64,000 bases of DNA, taken from Actinocrinis puniceicyclus. Lineage in GTDB: Bacteria; Actinomycetota; Actinomycetes; Streptomycetales; Catenulisporaceae. Numbering within the stretch: position 1 is the first letter of the stretch; every line of letters begins with the position of its first letter. The notes beneath the pieces are model-generated. The model made no database searches. It worked only from the letters and a program-made list of their open reading frames with translations, and had not been told where the DNA came from. The position numbers and the translations under genes are program-made. This document shows, piece after piece, positions 26,548 through 34,987 of this stretch. Location: contig NZ_JAGSXH010000002.1 in the NCBI RefSeq assembly GCF_018283645.1, forward strand, positions 62,001 to 126,000. The letters run 5' to 3'.

Positions 26548-29307
26548 ATGACCTCGCCCGCCGAGCGGTTCGCCGCCGCCCGCCGCCGCCAGGCCGAGGA
26601 GCGGACGCAGCTGAGCGGCTTCGCCAAGCTCTATTCATTCGGCCTCGACCAGTTCCAGCTCGACGGGTGCAGGGCGCTTGAGGAGGGACGCGGCGTGCTG
26701 GTCGCCGCGCCCACCGGCGCCGGCAAGACCGTGGTCGGCGAGTTCGCCGTGCACCTCGCGCTGGCGCAGGGCCGCAAGTGCTTCTACACCACACCCATCA
26801 AGGCCCTGTCGAACCAGAAGTACGCGGACCTGGTCAAGCGGCACGGCGCGGACCGGGTCGGCCTGCTGACCGGGGACAACTCGATCAACGGCGACGCGCC
26901 CGTGGTGGTGATGACGACCGAGGTGCTGCGCAACATGCTCTACGCCGGCTCCTCGGCGCTCGACGGCCTCGGCTACGTGGTGATGGACGAGGTGCACTAC
27001 CTCGCCGACCGGTTCCGCGGCGCGGTGTGGGAGGAGGTGATCATCCACCTGCCCGAGTCGGTGCAGCTGGTGTCGCTCTCCGCCACCGTGTCCAATGCCG
27101 AGGAGTTCGGCGAGTGGCTGGAGACGGTGCGCGGTGAGACGCAGATCATAGTCTCCGAGCATCGGCCGGTCCCGCTCTGGCAGCACGTGCTGGCCGGCGG
27201 CAAGCTCTACGACCTTTACGCGGGTGCCGATCCGCACGAGGCGGACGTCGCACGGGTCAATCCGGAGCTGGTGCGGTTCGCCCGCGAGGAGGAGCGCTTC
27301 GGGTTCTCGCCGCGCACAGGGGCGCGCGGCGGACGGCCGCGCCGGATGCCCCCGCCGCCGAGCCGGGTCGACGTGATCGAGCGGCTCGACGCCTCCGGGC
27401 TGCTGCCCGCGATCACCTTCATCTTCTCCCGCGCCGGCTGCGACGCGGCGGTGCAGCAGTTCCTGCGTTCCGGGGTGCGGCTGCTGACCGAGCAGCAGCG
27501 GGTGCGGGTGCGCGCGCACGTCTCCGCGCGCTGCGCGCAACTGCCCGCCGAGGATCTCAATATCCTGGGATATCACGACTTCGCGGACGGCCTTGAGCGC
27601 GGGGTCGCGGCCCACCACGCCGGGATGCTGCCGACCTTCAAGGAGATCGTCGAGGAACTGTTCGCGGCCGGGCTGGTCAAGGCGGTGTTCGCGACCGAGA
27701 CCCTGGCGCTGGGCATCAACATGCCGGCCCGCAGCGTGGTGCTCGAAGCGCTGGTGAAGTGGAACGGCGAGTTCCACGCCGACATCACGCCGGGGGAGTA
27801 CACGCAGCTGACCGGCCGCGCGGGTCGGCGCGGCATCGACATCGAGGGCCACGCGGTCGTGGTCTGGCGGCCGGGCCTCGACCCACGCGCGCTGGCCGGG
27901 CTCGCCTCGACCCGCACCTATCCGCTGCGCTCCTCCTTCAAGCCCTCGTACAACATGGCGGTGAACCTGGTCGGCCAGGTCGGCAAGGTGCGCGCCAGGG
28001 CGCTGCTGGAAAGCTCCTTCGCGCAGTTCCAGGCGGACAAGGCGGTGGTCGGGCTGACCCGGCAGTTGCGGCGCAACCAGGAGGCCCTTGACGGCTACCG
28101 CGAGGCGATGAGCTGTCATCTGGGTGACTTCGACGAGTACATGGGCCTGCGCCGCGCGCTGTCCGAGCGGGAGGCCGAGCTGTCCCGGCAGGGCGCCACC
28201 CAGCGTCGTGCCGCGGCGGCCTCGGCCCTCGAAACGCTCAAGACCGGGGACATCATCGTGGTGCCCTCCGGCCGCAAGGCCGGGCTCGCGGTGGTTCTGG
28301 ATCCGGGCCTGGACGCGGGACGCGACGGTCCGAGGCCGCGGGTGCTGACCGCCGAGCGGCAGGTCGTCACGCTCTCCCTGCTCGACTTCCCGGTGCCGGT
28401 GGAGCCGACCGGCTGGATGCGGGTGCCCAAGAACTTCAACGCCAAGTCGCCGCAGGCCCGGCGCGACCTCGCTGCCACGCTGCGCGACAAGGCGGGGTTC
28501 GCCGACGGGGAGAAGCCGCCGCGACCGCGCCGGGAGCGTTCGGCCGCCGCGGAGGACGCGGACGTCGCCCGGCTTCGCAGGGCTCTGCGGGCGCACCCCT
28601 GCCACGGCTGCGAGGATCGGGAGAACCACGCGCGCTGGGCGGAGCGCCATGCCCGGCTGGAGCGGGAGACCGAGGGCCTGGACCGGCGAGTCAAGGGTCG
28701 TACACACTCGATCGCGCGCACCTTCGACCGGGTGTGCTCGGTGCTCACCGTGCTCGGCTACCTCGACGGCGAGCGGGTCACCGCGGAGGGCAGGCGCCTG
28801 GCGCGCATCTATTCGGAGCTGGACCTGCTGGCCGCCGAGTGCCTGCGCGAGCGGGTGTGGGACGGGCTGAGCCCGGCGGAACTGGCCTCGGCCGTCTCGC
28901 TGCTGGTGTACGAGTCGCGCAGCGCCGAGGATTCGGGGCCGCCGCGGCTGCCCAAGGGCCTGGCGCGCGAGGCGATCGAGCGCACGGTGCGGCTGTGGAT
29001 CAGCGTGCACGACCTGGAGGGCGACCACGCGGTCGACTTCCAGCGCGAACCGGACGCCGGGTTCGCCTGGGCCGCGTACCAGTGGGCCGAGGGGCACCGG
29101 CTGGACAAGGTGCTGGAGGAGTGCGCCCTGCCCGCGGGTGACTTCGTGCGCTGGTGCAAGCAGTTGATCGACCTGCTCGGCCAGCTCGCCGACGCCGCCG
29201 GGACGATGGCACAGCAGAGCCCGGACAGCGCCAGGATCCGTGAGACCGCGTTCGCCGCCGTGGAGTTGCTGCGCCGCGGCGTCGTCGCCTACTCGTCCGT
29301 GAGCTGA
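26548..29307 (+). CDS. helY: Ski2/Mtr4-like DExH-box RNA helicase HelY
   Basis: A 919-residue superfamily 2 helicase like mycobacterial HelY (Rv2092c). Walker A is APTGAGKT (K60), and the DExH box is D147-E148-V-H150. SAT lies in LVSLSATVSN, and motif VI is QLTGRAGRRGID. The C-terminal third contains a stalk-like region with a CHGCEDRENHARW motif and a DSHCT-type helical domain. It probably unwinds structured RNA with the degradation machinery. ATG 26548 follows the TAGGAT box by 6 bases. It is the far end of the conserved proteasome-Tat neighbourhood, with a terminator 22 bases after the stop. Confidence 0.94.
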   Translation: MTSPAERFAAARRRQAEERTQLSGFAKLYSFGLDQFQLDGCRALEEGRGVLVAAPTGAGKTVVGEFAVHLALAQGRKCFYTTPIKALSNQKYADLVKRHGADRVGLLTGDNSINGDAPVVVMTTEVLRNMLYAGSSALDGLGYVVMDEVHYLADRFRGAVWEEVIIHLPESVQLVSLSATVSNAEEFGEWLETVRGETQIIVSEHRPVPLWQHVLAGGKLYDLYAGADPHEADVARVNPELVRFAREEERFGFSPRTGARGGRPRRMPPPPSRVDVIERLDASGLLPAITFIFSRAGCDAAVQQFLRSGVRLLTEQQRVRVRAHVSARCAQLPAEDLNILGYHDFADGLERGVAAHHAGMLPTFKEIVEELFAAGLVKAVFATETLALGINMPARSVVLEALVKWNGEFHADITPGEYTQLTGRAGRRGIDIEGHAVVVWRPGLDPRALAGLASTRTYPLRSSFKPSYNMAVNLVGQVGKVRARALLESSFAQFQADKAVVGLTRQLRRNQEALDGYREAMSCHLGDFDEYMGLRRALSEREAELSRQGATQRRAAAASALETLKTGDIIVVPSGRKAGLAVVLDPGLDAGRDGPRPRVLTAERQVVTLSLLDFPVPVEPTGWMRVPKNFNAKSPQARRDLAATLRDKAGFADGEKPPRPRRERSAAAEDADVARLRRALRAHPCHGCEDRENHARWAERHARLERETEGLDRRVKGRTHSIARTFDRVCSVLTVLGYLDGERVTAEGRRLARIYSELDLLAAECLRERVWDGLSPAELASAVSLLVYESRSAEDSGPPRLPKGLAREAIERTVRLWISVHDLEGDHAVDFQREPDAGFAWAAYQWAEGHRLDKVLEECALPAGDFVRWCKQLIDLLGQLADAAGTMAQQSPDSARIRETAFAAVELLRRGVVAYSSVS

Positions 29308-29328
29308 CGCGATCGCCTGTGGGAACGG

Positions 29329-29360
29329 CTGAGCCGGGCCGCCTGCGCGGCCCGGCTCAG
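29329..29360. terminator. terminator between helY and the convergent surface-protein gene
   Basis: A perfect 12-bp GC-rich stem (29329-29340 with 29349-29360) closes an 8-base loop 21 bases after helY. Confidence 0.75.
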
Positions 29361-29456
29361 CTGCTCCCTCCTGCTTCCCCTCCCTGTTCCTCGTCGGCGG
29401 TCAGCTCTGCGCCGTCACGAGGACGCCCGCGTCACCGTGTCACGAGGACGCCCGTG

Positions 29457-31853
29457 TCACGAGGAAACTCCGCGCCGGCTCTGCTTCGCCGGCCTGGGCC
29501 TGCGCCGATACAGCAGTGAGACGCACAGCACGAGCAGCGCTCCGCCGAGCGCCCAGAACACCCGCGAGTTCATGACGCTGAATCCGGCGGAGGCCATCGG
29601 GTCCGGCCCGGCCAGCGCGCTGTCCGGGTTCTTGGATGAGGCCGCGAACTTGTGCTCGAAGCCTGTGACGCTGATCGGGGTGCTGGTGACCGCGGTGATC
29701 GGCTTGACCGCGCTCGAGGCGCCGGGGTCGTTGCCGGGACCGGCCGCGCCCATCGCGCCCGGCGACGAGGGGGTCGCGCCGTCGCGGGGCCGCCCGGTCT
29801 GTTGGGCCGGCGCGCCGGGCGAGCCGGGGGCCGCGGCCCCCGCGCTCGGAGAACTCCCCGTGTTGTGCGAGCCGGGACCGCCTGCCGCGGCGCTCGCCGG
29901 GGGCGGCGGGACCGCCTGAGCGGACGTGGCCGGCGGCGTGGTGATCGGGATCGCGGGTGTGCTGGACTGGACCGTGGGAGCAGGGGTGCGCGTCGACGTC
30001 ACCGGTTTGCCGCTGGCGCCCGACCCGCCGCCGGAGGCGGGAACGCTCGGGCTCACCGAAACCGCGGCGCTCACGCTCGCGCTCGGGCTGACCACCGCAC
30101 TCGCGCTCGTACTCGCACTCGCAGTCGTACTCGCGCCGACGCTCGCGCTCGCGCTCGCCGAAACACCCGCGGTGACTTGATCGAATGCCGCATCGACGAC
30201 GAGACCGTTCCCATTCACCTTCAGGTGCACGGGGTTGCGCATGTTCAGCAGCCGAGCGCACCCGAGGTTCACGTACGACTGTTGCAGCCGCATGGCGAGG
30301 AACGTGAACAGATTGGATGCCGCACCCGTGTCCGGGGAGACGGTGGTGTCCGTCAGGCTGTGGTCCATCTTGGTGCGCGTCACGCCGATCGTGCGCAGTT
30401 GCTCGCAGTACTGCGCGGCTGAGCCGGGCACCTGCGCCAGCGCGGGCTGATCCACGCCGGCGCGGTAGAGGTCCGTCTTCTGATCGTCCTGGGCGCCGTT
30501 GCCGTCGAGCACCATCGGGTCGTTGAGCGGCACGTAGGCGACGGGCGCGGCTTGGTCGGCGGCGGCCTGCAGTTCGTTGAGGCCGAGCGCGGTGGCGGCG
30601 AATCCGTTGTCGGCCAGGTCCGGCGCCGTGAACGGCGTACAGCCGAGGGCCGGGTCGATGAAGTGGTCCAGCAGCAGGTTGTCGCTGCCGTTGGCCACCA
30701 CGCTCGGCGCCTTGCCGCGCAGGCTCTTCACGGCGGTCTGGGTGTTCTGGGCGGTGCGGCCGTCGGCCAGGACCAGGTATGTGGTGGTCACGTTGTCGCT
30801 CTGGTCCTGGTCGACCATGCCGAAGTCGCGCGTCGTCGGGCACGGCTGTTTGTCGGCCGCGGTGCCCAGCGGCGGGATCGAGAGCCTGCCCTGCTGGACC
30901 GCGGTGCGGGCCGCGGTGAAGAGCGCGGGCGCGTTGCAGTACGCGAACTGTCCGAACGGCGAGTTGTCCGTGCCGTTGACGCAGGCGCCCGCCTGCACGC
31001 CGCTGCCCCGCAGGGTCAGCACGTTGCCGTTGAAACCGAACCAGAGCGCGACGATCGCGTTCGCGGGCAGCGTCGGCACGACCGGGGCGACGGCCGGTTC
31101 GCTGCCCGCGTCTACGACCAAGGGGTCGTAGACGGACAGCCGGCCGGTCGCCGGGTCGAGGACGAGCCCCTGCACGAAGGCCGCGGTGCCCGCGTCGGCT
31201 TCGTGGCAGGCGTTGCCGCCGACGCCGGAGAGCTGATAGGGCGTGGCCAGGCCCTGAGCCGTCAACGGCTGGTCGGGCACGGTGAGCGCGCAGGCGACCG
31301 CGGCGGGCTCGGCCGCCACCGGGGCATTGGCCGGCGCGGCGAATGCGGCCACCGCGCCGCCGACCGCCATCGCCAGGGCGAGCGGCCCGGCCTTGGCGAG
31401 GCGCCCGGAAAGGCGCCCGCGGGTGACGTCGGCGTCGGGTGCGCGCCGCCGCCCGGGGGTGCGCGCTCCGGCCGCCGGGCGCCGCGTGGCGTGCTGCGCG
31501 CCCGCCGCGGTCGCGGCGGTGTCAGAAAGGCCGGCGGTGGGGTGTTTCGGACCGGTGCGGTAGCGGGTAACGGTAGCGGTGTCGGCCGGAGACCGCAGCA
31601 GTTGTCCGCCTTCGTCGATGCCGGTGTGGTCGGTGTCGAACCTCGCACGCCGCCTGCCCGTGTACCGGTTCGCGCTGTGCTGATCCGCGTTGTCCGAGTG
31701 GTGCGGTAAATCGCCGTATTGATTCATTCCACGCTGATTCGTGTCGGCGGGACCATGACTTGTGACGGAGGGCGTGTCGCTGGTCTGACCGCGATGCTGC
31801 GTGGCGGCCCGGTTCCCGACCCGGTCCGCCGGCGTGCGTTTGTGCCCAGGCAT
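29457..31853 (-). CDS. large cell-surface or secreted protein, unknown function
   Basis: A 798-residue protein I do not recognise. An unusually long, charged N-terminal region (about 1-152) precedes a hydrophobic segment ending APANA (cleavage possible after residue 177). An extracellular region of about 390 residues follows, with paired cysteines and motifs such as VVDAGSEPAVAPVVPTLP and RTIGVTRTKMDHSLTDTT. Then come a Ser/Ala/Val repeat linker (about 562-610), a Pro/Thr/Gly-rich stalk, a transmembrane helix (about 765-782) and a basic tail. This suggests a membrane-anchored surface protein. ATG 31853 has AAGGGG 7 bases upstream, supporting the long N-terminus. Confidence 0.8.
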   Translation of the reverse strand: MPGHKRTPADRVGNRAATQHRGQTSDTPSVTSHGPADTNQRGMNQYGDLPHHSDNADQHSANRYTGRRRARFDTDHTGIDEGGQLLRSPADTATVTRYRTGPKHPTAGLSDTAATAAGAQHATRRPAAGARTPGRRRAPDADVTRGRLSGRLAKAGPLALAMAVGGAVAAFAAPANAPVAAEPAAVACALTVPDQPLTAQGLATPYQLSGVGGNACHEADAGTAAFVQGLVLDPATGRLSVYDPLVVDAGSEPAVAPVVPTLPANAIVALWFGFNGNVLTLRGSGVQAGACVNGTDNSPFGQFAYCNAPALFTAARTAVQQGRLSIPPLGTAADKQPCPTTRDFGMVDQDQSDNVTTTYLVLADGRTAQNTQTAVKSLRGKAPSVVANGSDNLLLDHFIDPALGCTPFTAPDLADNGFAATALGLNELQAAADQAAPVAYVPLNDPMVLDGNGAQDDQKTDLYRAGVDQPALAQVPGSAAQYCEQLRTIGVTRTKMDHSLTDTTVSPDTGAASNLFTFLAMRLQQSYVNLGCARLLNMRNPVHLKVNGNGLVVDAAFDQVTAGVSASASASVGASTTASASTSASAVVSPSASVSAAVSVSPSVPASGGGSGASGKPVTSTRTPAPTVQSSTPAIPITTPPATSAQAVPPPPASAAAGGPGSHNTGSSPSAGAAAPGSPGAPAQQTGRPRDGATPSSPGAMGAAGPGNDPGASSAVKPITAVTSTPISVTGFEHKFAASSKNPDSALAGPDPMASAGFSVMNSRVFWALGGALLVLCVSLLYRRRPRPAKQSRRGVSS
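30061..30163. repeat. degenerate GCTCGC-type tandem repeat encoding a Ser/Ala linker
   Basis: Short degenerate 6-bp units (GCTCGC, ACTCGC, GCTCGT) are repeated across about 100 bp. On the minus strand they encode alternating Ala/Ser residues of the surface protein linker. Length variation by slippage is plausible. Confidence 0.7.
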
Positions 31854-32288
31854 GGTGTGACCCCTTGCGGTCCGGTGCCGCGGCGACGGCCGTCAAGGCT
31901 CTGCAACCGCCGCGGACCCTATTGGCGTCCCTACCTTGCCAGGCCGGGCACTCGGGGCGACAGGGCTTCGTTGAAAATATTACGTTCGAATAACCTTGAC
32001 GCCTGAGAGTGTAACCGGGGCGATACGAGCCGATCGGGACGAACGGGACGAGCTCGATCACGCACATGTCCACGGTCATCACCACGAGTGACGCGGCGTC
32101 AGGCGTGCTGTTTTCCGGTCGACCCGGCATCGCGTCGAAGGCGTCGTACTCGAACCAGCGTGCACCCGCGCGACCCGGTGTCTGGCGTATGTCCGGTTCT
32201 GACTTGGTTGTTCACTACAAAATCGATCTCGGGATACTGGCGGTATCGCTCGGTGGTGAGCCGGGTCACATCTGATGAACTGTCAGGT
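31854..32288. other. intergenic region with AT-rich promoter-like segment
   Basis: I find no gene in this 435 bp; the ORFs here lack codon bias. An AT-rich patch at 31971-31996 includes a minus-strand TAATAT (31982-31977) that could be the -10 box of the surface-protein gene. A GATAC/GTATC inverted repeat with 5-base spacer lies at 32233-32247, just before the small membrane protein gene. Confidence 0.4.
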
Positions 32289-32666
32289 ATGCGGAACGCA
32301 AAAGAGCGTGGCCCGATCGACGGGGGTCTGAAAGCGCCCACACTCCGGCAGTTGTTCGACAGGAGCGGACTGCGGTGGTCTGTGCTCGGTGCGTTGCTCC
32401 TGGTGGTCACGACCTTCGGGATCTGGACAGCGCACAGCCGGCCGCTAGCCGTCGCAGGGCTTTTCATGGCTCTCGCGGGAATCCTGCGCGCCGTTCCCGA
32501 AATCATGAAAGCGCGAACGTACATCCTTCGCGGACATGCTTGCCCGCATTCGCAATGCGCTTCAGGTGCCGAAGCGACCGGACGGACCCCGCGGGATCCT
32601 GAGCGTCGGGCCGAGGCGGACTGCGCGCCCGCGGGGGAAGCCGGCCACGGCCGCGGAACCGGCTGA
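32289..32666 (+). CDS. hypothetical small membrane protein
   Basis: A 125-residue ORF with two hydrophobic segments (WSVLGALLLVVTTFGIW and PLAVAGLFMALAGILRAV) after a charged 30-residue N-terminus, consistent with a two-pass membrane protein. The last 50 residues are polar and Cys/Arg-rich and may be disordered. The start is uncertain: ATG 32289 has little ribosome site, and in-frame GTGs at 32253/32256 are alternatives. I do not recognise a family. Confidence 0.5.
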   Translation: MRNAKERGPIDGGLKAPTLRQLFDRSGLRWSVLGALLLVVTTFGIWTAHSRPLAVAGLFMALAGILRAVPEIMKARTYILRGHACPHSQCASGAEATGRTPRDPERRAEADCAPAGEAGHGRGTG

Positions 32667-32759
32667 CGCGGTTCGCGGACCTGGCGCCGAACGTCGAGAG
32701 GCTGCGGAGGTAGCGCAACTGCGAGGGGGGTCGCGCATTTACTCTCGCAGATGCCAGTC

Positions 32760-32765
32760 TACACT
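32760..32765 (+). promoter_or_regulatory. -10 box for the HTH-TOBE gene
   Basis: TACACT ends 6 bases before GTG 32772 with no ribosome site, fitting a leaderless start. Confidence 0.5.
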
Positions 32766-32771
32766 GCGGGG

Positions 32772-33191
32772 GTGACGACTTTCCGGATCGGCGAGGCGGC
32801 CGAACTGCTGGGGGTGAGCCCGGACACGGCCCGACGCTGGGTCGACAGCGGCAGGCTGCCGGCGGCCCGCGACGAGCACGGGCACCGCGCGATCCAGGGC
32901 GCCGACCTGGCCGCCTTCGCGCGCGGCCTGGCCGACACCGAGGAGCACGAACGGGCCGGTGCGCACTCGTCCGCGCGCAACCGCTTCCGCGGCATCGTCA
33001 CCCGGGTCATGCGCGACGGCGTCATGGCGCAGGTGGAGATCCAGGCCGGGCCGCACCGGATCGTCTCGCTGCTCAGCCGCGAGGCCGCCGACGAACTCGG
33101 ACTCGAACCCGGCGTCGTGACGGTGGCGGTCGTCAAATCCACCAACGTCGTCGTGGAGCGCGGCGAGGCGATGCCTCCCGCCTTGGGATGA
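32772..33191 (+). CDS. MerR-like HTH plus TOBE (molybdate-binding) regulator
   Basis: A 139-residue protein. A MerR/excisionase-type helix-turn-helix (FRIGEAAELLGVSPDTARRWVDSGRLPA) occupies residues 3-31, a linker follows, and a C-terminal TOBE/molbindin domain (about 70-135) begins at RNRFRGIVTRV. TOBE domains bind molybdate or related oxyanions, so this is probably a molybdate-responsive regulator of the adjacent transporter. GTG 32772 follows a TACACT box by 6 bases and matches the usual VTTFRI start; ATG 32751 would add seven residues. The stop overlaps the modA ATG (ATGA). Confidence 0.88.
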   Translation: MTTFRIGEAAELLGVSPDTARRWVDSGRLPAARDEHGHRAIQGADLAAFARGLADTEEHERAGAHSSARNRFRGIVTRVMRDGVMAQVEIQAGPHRIVSLLSREAADELGLEPGVVTVAVVKSTNVVVERGEAMPPALG

Positions 33192-34102
33192 GGGAAGCGG
33201 GCATGGGGATTCGGGGAACGGGATCTGCTTCGGGTGCGGGGTCGGGTGCGGCGCGCACGAGCCGCCGAGGCCGCGGAATCGGTGCGGCGGGCCCCTTGGC
33301 GGCCGCGGCGGTTCTCGCGGCGGTACTGGCCGGCTGCGGTTCGAACGCGGGTACCACGTCGACGGCGCACGACTCCACGGTGCGCCCCGCGGTCGAGGCG
33401 GCCTCCGGCGGCGCCGGGCAGGCGCTGTCCGGGACGGTGACGGTGTTCGCCGCGGCCTCGCTCGACAGGACTTTCACGGAACTGGGCAAGCGCTTCGAGG
33501 CGGCGCACCCGGGCGTGAACGTGAAGTTCTCCTTCGGCGGCAGTGACAGCCTGGCCGCGCAGATCACCGAGGGCGCGCCCGCCGACGTGTTCGCCGCGGC
33601 CAGCACGACGACGATGGGCATCGTGACAAAGGCCGGCGACGCGGCCGGTGACCCGGTGGTGTTCGTCAGGAACGAGCTGGAGATCGCGGTGGCGCCGGGC
33701 GACCCGCTCAGGATCGCCACCCTGGCCGACCTGGCCGGGCCCGGGGTCAAGGTGGCGCTGTGCGCACCGAGCGTGCCGTGCGGCGCGGCGGCGCAGAAGG
33801 CGCTGAAGGCCGCCAGGGTGCACCTGACGCCGGTCACCCAGGAACAGGACGTCACCAGTGCTCTGACCAAGGTGGAGCTCGGCTCCGTCGACGCCGCTCT
33901 CGTGTACCACACCGATGTGGCCGGAGCCGCCGGCAAGGTCTCCGGGATCGACTTCGCCGCGGCGGCGTCGGCGATCAACACCTACCCCGTCACCGTGCTG
34001 AAGGACGCTCCGAATCCGGCCGCCGCGCAGGCTTTCGAGCAGTACCTGCTCTCGAGCGCGGGGGAGAGCGTGCTGCTTCAGGCGGGCTTCCTGAAGCCGT
34101 GA
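33188..34102 (+). CDS. modA: molybdate ABC transporter substrate-binding lipoprotein
   Basis: A 304-residue ModA. The N-terminus is long and Arg-rich, followed by a hydrophobic core and lipobox LAGC with lipidated C50. The binding domain starts at GTVTVFAAASLDRTF, and FSFGGSDSLAAQI and GAPADVFAAAS carry the Ser residues that hold the oxyanion; VYHTDV lies at the C-terminal binding loop. It delivers molybdate to ModB. ATG 33188 overlaps the regulator stop; ATG 33203 is a possible shorter start. modB follows 13 bases after the stop. Confidence 0.94.
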   Translation: MREAGMGIRGTGSASGAGSGAARTSRRGRGIGAAGPLAAAAVLAAVLAGCGSNAGTTSTAHDSTVRPAVEAASGGAGQALSGTVTVFAAASLDRTFTELGKRFEAAHPGVNVKFSFGGSDSLAAQITEGAPADVFAAASTTTMGIVTKAGDAAGDPVVFVRNELEIAVAPGDPLRIATLADLAGPGVKVALCAPSVPCGAAAQKALKAARVHLTPVTQEQDVTSALTKVELGSVDAALVYHTDVAGAAGKVSGIDFAAAASAINTYPVTVLKDAPNPAAAQAFEQYLLSSAGESVLLQAGFLKP

Positions 34103-34115
34103 CGGGTGGCCGCGG

Positions 34116-34913
34116 ATGAAACCGCGCAAGTCGGACACATCGCACGCCGTGCTGGTCGTGCCGGGACTGCTCGCGCTCGGCTTCCTCGTCCTGCCGGTGA
34201 TCGGACTGCTGGCCAAGACCCCGTGGCGGCGGCTGCCCGCGCTGCTGGCGCAGGACAGCTCATGGACCGCGCTGCGGCTCTCGCTGGAGTGCGCGACGCT
34301 GGCGATGGGCGTCGCTTTGGCCCTCGGCGTGCCGCTGGCCTGGCTGCTGGCGCGTACCCGGCTGCCCGCGCGCAGGCTGGTGCGGGCGCTGGTGACGGTG
34401 CCGCTGGTGCTGCCTCCGGTGGTGGCGGGCCTCGCGCTGCTGCTGGTACTGGGGCGGCACGGGCTGATCGGCGGCTGGCTCGACCGCGAGTTCGGCGTCA
34501 CGCTGCCCTTCACCATGCCCGGCGTCGTCGTCGCCGAGTCCTTCGTCGCGCTGCCGTTCCTGGTGGTCTCAGTGGAGTCCGCGCTGCGGCTGACCGACCC
34601 GCAGTTGGAGGAGGCCGCGGCCACCTGCGGGGCGAACCAGTGGCAGATCTTCCGCTGGGTCACGCTGCCGTCGCTCGCCCCCGGCATCGCGGCCGGGGCG
34701 GTGCTGGCCTGGGCGCGTGCGCTCGGCGAGTTCGGCGCGACGATCACCTTCGCCGGCAACTTCCCGGGCACGACGCAGACGATGCCGCTCGCGGTCTACC
34801 TACAGCTGCAACAGGACCCTGAGTCCGCGGTGGCGCTGAGCCTGGTGCTGCTGGCCGTCTCCGTCACGGTGCTGGCACTGCTGCGCGACCGGTGGTGGAC
34901 CGGGGTGCGCTGA
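34116..34913 (+). CDS. modB: molybdate ABC transporter permease
   Basis: A 265-residue permease with about six transmembrane helices. The EAAxxxGA coupling motif appears as EEAAATCGANQWQIFRWV, where the ATPase docks, and VPLVLPPVVAGLALL is typical of ModB. It forms the channel for molybdate import with ModA and an ATPase ModC. No modC is encoded beside it: the next gene is convergent and unrelated, and ModB is too short to carry a fused ATPase. The ATPase must lie elsewhere or be shared. Confidence 0.94.
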   Translation: MKPRKSDTSHAVLVVPGLLALGFLVLPVIGLLAKTPWRRLPALLAQDSSWTALRLSLECATLAMGVALALGVPLAWLLARTRLPARRLVRALVTVPLVLPPVVAGLALLLVLGRHGLIGGWLDREFGVTLPFTMPGVVVAESFVALPFLVVSVESALRLTDPQLEEAAATCGANQWQIFRWVTLPSLAPGIAAGAVLAWARALGEFGATITFAGNFPGTTQTMPLAVYLQLQQDPESAVALSLVLLAVSVTVLALLRDRWWTGVR

Positions 34914-34987
34914 CTTCGTGCTGGTGCTGTTGCTGTTCGGTTCTGTGCGGTGCCGGCGGGTTCCCCCGGCGACCGCGCTCGGCCGGT

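Noticed and set aside
26635-29097. An 820-codon reverse-strand open frame opposite helY.
   Set aside because: The helY helicase motifs are intact on the plus strand; the reverse frame lacks any recognisable domain.
30061-30163. A CRISPR-like repeat array.
   Set aside because: The repeats are 6-bp degenerate units without spacers and encode a Ser/Ala linker of a surface protein.
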